Source of the DNA: a bacterium
GTDB taxonomy: Bacteria > Actinomycetota > Acidimicrobiia > UBA5794 > ZC4RG35
Reading direction: 5' to 3'
Length of the DNA stretch: 13,235 bases
Assembly: GCA_028819835.1 (NCBI GenBank)
Contig: JAPPKR010000129.1
Coordinates: forward strand, 1 to 13,235
A model generated the notes under the pieces. It saw only the letters and a program-made list of their open reading frames with translations. It had not been told where the DNA came from and searched no databases. The position numbers and the translations under genes are program-made. This document shows, piece by piece, positions 11,818 to 13,235 of this stretch (position 1 is its first letter; each line of letters opens with the position of its first letter).

Positions 11818-13235
11818 CTACTCGGGCCGGCCGCTCTGCGCCCGATGGTCGGCTTCGGCCCATTGGGGGGTCCCGGGATCCATGAAGGGATAGTCCTGGA
11901 TCCAGGGCCGGGCCTCTTCCAGTTGGGCGGCCAGATTGAACAGGGTGTCCTCTCTCCCGAAGCGGCCTACGAACTGGACGCCCACCGGATGCCCTGACTC
12001 CGCGCGGTGGATCGGCAGGGACATGGCGGGCTGGCCGGTCATGTTGAACGGCCAGGTGTTGGGTATCCGGTTCATGGACTTGGTGGCAATTTCCTCCATC
12101 AATTGGAAGGCGGAGCCGGTGTACCGGCCTTCCAGCAGGGCGGCGATCCTCTCTCTCTGCTCCGCTCCGGGCTGGAGAGCGAAGTGGGGCCAGGGCGGAG
12201 TAGCCAGAGTGGATGTGACCAGGACATCGTGGTCCTCCATGATCCGACCCATGATCCGACCGTAATGGCGCACCAGATACAGGTTGTCGGCGAAGTCGGT
12301 GGCCGAGACCGTCTTTCCCGCTTCCACGACCACCTGGTTGGCAGGTTCCAGTTTGCTGACATCGACGTCGAAGGTCTCCACCATCCAGGCCGTGTCCACC
12401 GCCGAAAGGGTCAGCATCGCCCGCCTCCCCGGCCCCGGGCCGATCCCGGTGGAGACCCGTTCAACCCGATGGCCGAGTTCCTCCAGGAGCGAGACGGTCC
12501 GGTCGACCGCCAGGAGGCATTCGGGGTCCAGGTCCACATCACCGGTCATCGCTCCCTCGACCACGCCGATTCGTAGGGAGCGGTGCGGCGCCTGCGCCGC
12601 TTGCCGGTAGGGACCGTCGGGGGGCGGCGCCGCGTAGGGATCGCCCGCCTCGGGTCCATGACTGAGATCGAGAAACGCCGCAGAATCCCTCACCGTCCGT
12701 GTGACGACATGCGAAGCGGCCAGACCGTACCATCCCTCGCTCATGACCGGGCCTACCGGGTTCCTACCCCGGGTTGGCTTGAGCCCTACCAGGCCACAGG
12801 CGGAACTGGGTATCCGGATGGAGCCTCCCCCGTCACTGGCGTGGGCCGCCGGGACCACTCCAGCCGCCACCACCGAGGCCGACCCGCCCGAGGATCCCCC
12901 GGCGGTGATCCCCGGCGCCCAGGGATTGTGGGTGGGGCCATGCACCGCCGGTTCGGTCACCGACGCCATGCCGAACTCGGGAGTGGAGGTTTTCCCCAGA
13001 ATGACCAGGCCTCCACCCAGATAACGAGAGGTGAGGGTGGTCGTGAAGGGAGCTATGAAGTCCAGCAGGGCCCTGGACCCGGAGGTGGTGGGCACCCCTT
13101 CCCAGAGTTGGCCGAGATCCTTGAGCATGAAGGGAACACCGGCCAGGGGGGTGGCGGGCAGTGCGGCCTGCGCGAGTCGGCGGGCCCGGTCATAGGTGGT
13201 GTGGACCACCGCGTTGAGGGCGGGATTGAGAGCCT
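11818..13235 (-). CDS. Amidase signature family hydrolase, 5'-truncated
   Basis: The gene is cut by the right edge. A GTG at 13207-13209 is open upstream, but the preceding codons read ALNPALNAV, typical amidase sequence continuing to the edge, so the true start lies outside. Counting from that GTG, the catalytic triad is K30 (PFMLKDLG), cis-serine S106 in GGSSGGSA (104-111) and nucleophile S130 in SDGGGSIRIPSS (125-136). GLVGLKPTRGR follows. About 471 residues are visible. The end region has FNMTGQPAMSLPIHR and GVQFVGRFGREDTLFNLAAQLE, the family's usual C-terminus. Such enzymes hydrolyse amide bonds in the cytoplasm. The central region (SHVVTRTVRDSAAFLDLSHG) resembles the 6-aminohexanoate cyclic-dimer hydrolase/aryl amidase branch, but the substrate is unknown. 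There is no sign of GatB or GatC nearby, so a GatA role in tRNA amidation is unlikely. Confidence 0.9.
   Translation of the reverse strand, partial: ALNPALNAVVHTTYDRARRLAQAALPATPLAGVPFMLKDLGQLWEGVPTTSGSRALLDFIAPFTTTLTSRYLGGGLVILGKTSTPEFGMASVTEPAVHGPTHNPWAPGITAGGSSGGSASVVAAGVVPAAHASDGGGSIRIPSSACGLVGLKPTRGRNPVGPVMSEGWYGLAASHVVTRTVRDSAAFLDLSHGPEAGDPYAAPPPDGPYRQAAQAPHRSLRIGVVEGAMTGDVDLDPECLLAVDRTVSLLEELGHRVERVSTGIGPGPGRRAMLTLSAVDTAWMVETFDVDVSKLEPANQVVVEAGKTVSATDFADNLYLVRHYGRIMGRIMEDHDVLVTSTLATPPWPHFALQPGAEQRERIAALLEGRYTGSAFQLMEEIATKSMNRIPNTWPFNMTGQPAMSLPIHRAESGHPVGVQFVGRFGREDTLFNLAAQLEEARPWIQDYPFMDPGTPQWAEADHRAQSGRPE

Noticed and set aside
1..13235. CRISPR arrays, insertion sequences, prophage or integrative elements
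   Set aside because: No spaced direct repeats, transposase or integrase motifs, or duplicated tRNA 3' ends were found, even around the tRNA pair.

Overview
The window is GC-rich bacterial DNA with dense, mostly co-oriented genes, short intergenic gaps, many GTG starts and ATGA/GTGA/TGATG-type gene overlaps. A near-textbook S-(hydroxymethyl)mycothiol dehydrogenase, a PAC2-family protein and the codon style point to an actinobacterium (Actinomycetota). A deep-branching, non-mycobacterial lineage such as Acidimicrobiia is possible, but that is inference only. No mobile element, CRISPR array or rRNA gene was seen.

Layout. (1) 1-824: the C-terminal part of a periplasmic amino-acid ABC transporter binding protein (AapJ/BztA-like), cut by the left edge. 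(2) 906-5082, + strand: a compact operon with MoxR/CoxD-type AAA+ ATPase, CoxE-type VWA protein, XdhC/CoxI N-terminal-domain protein, XdhC C-terminal Rossmann protein, MocA/MobA-like molybdopterin nucleotidyltransferase and a DUF4332 helix-hairpin-helix protein. The middle genes are joined by stop/start overlaps. This is a maturation set for a molybdenum hydroxylase of the CO dehydrogenase/xanthine dehydrogenase family, yet no structural subunit gene (large, medium or small) lies in the window. (3) 5108-5848, - strand: a VIT1/CCC1-type Fe/Mn transporter. (4) 6140-7882: mscR (+) facing a metallo-beta-lactamase-fold hydrolase (-), a probable mycothiol-dependent formaldehyde detoxification pair. 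(5) 7981-9003: a zinc-binding medium-chain dehydrogenase/reductase that lacks the catalytic zinc ligands. (6) 9102-9262: tRNA-Asp(GTC) and tRNA-Phe(GAA), preceded by a UACG-capped hairpin. A malonyl-CoA synthetase-like ligase (matB-like, 9281-10864) starts only 18 nt after tRNA-Phe. (7) 10948-13235, - strand: an amidase-signature enzyme, cut by the right edge, followed 9 nt later by a PAC2-family protein.

How the genes fit together: the cox-type maturation operon would sulfurate and insert the molybdopterin cytosine dinucleotide cofactor into a partner enzyme encoded elsewhere. The mscR/MBL pair would oxidise formaldehyde through mycothiol and may then hydrolyse the thioester. The matB-like ligase, the dehydrogenase and the amidase look like general carbon and nitrogen metabolism with no evident link to each other. 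The most unusual observations are the DUF4332 gene attached to the Mo-hydroxylase maturation operon, the split and overlapping xdhC genes, and the hairpin/anti-acceptor leader of the tRNA-Asp transcript. No gap without a gene exceeds 300 bases; the largest is 5849-6139 (291 bases).
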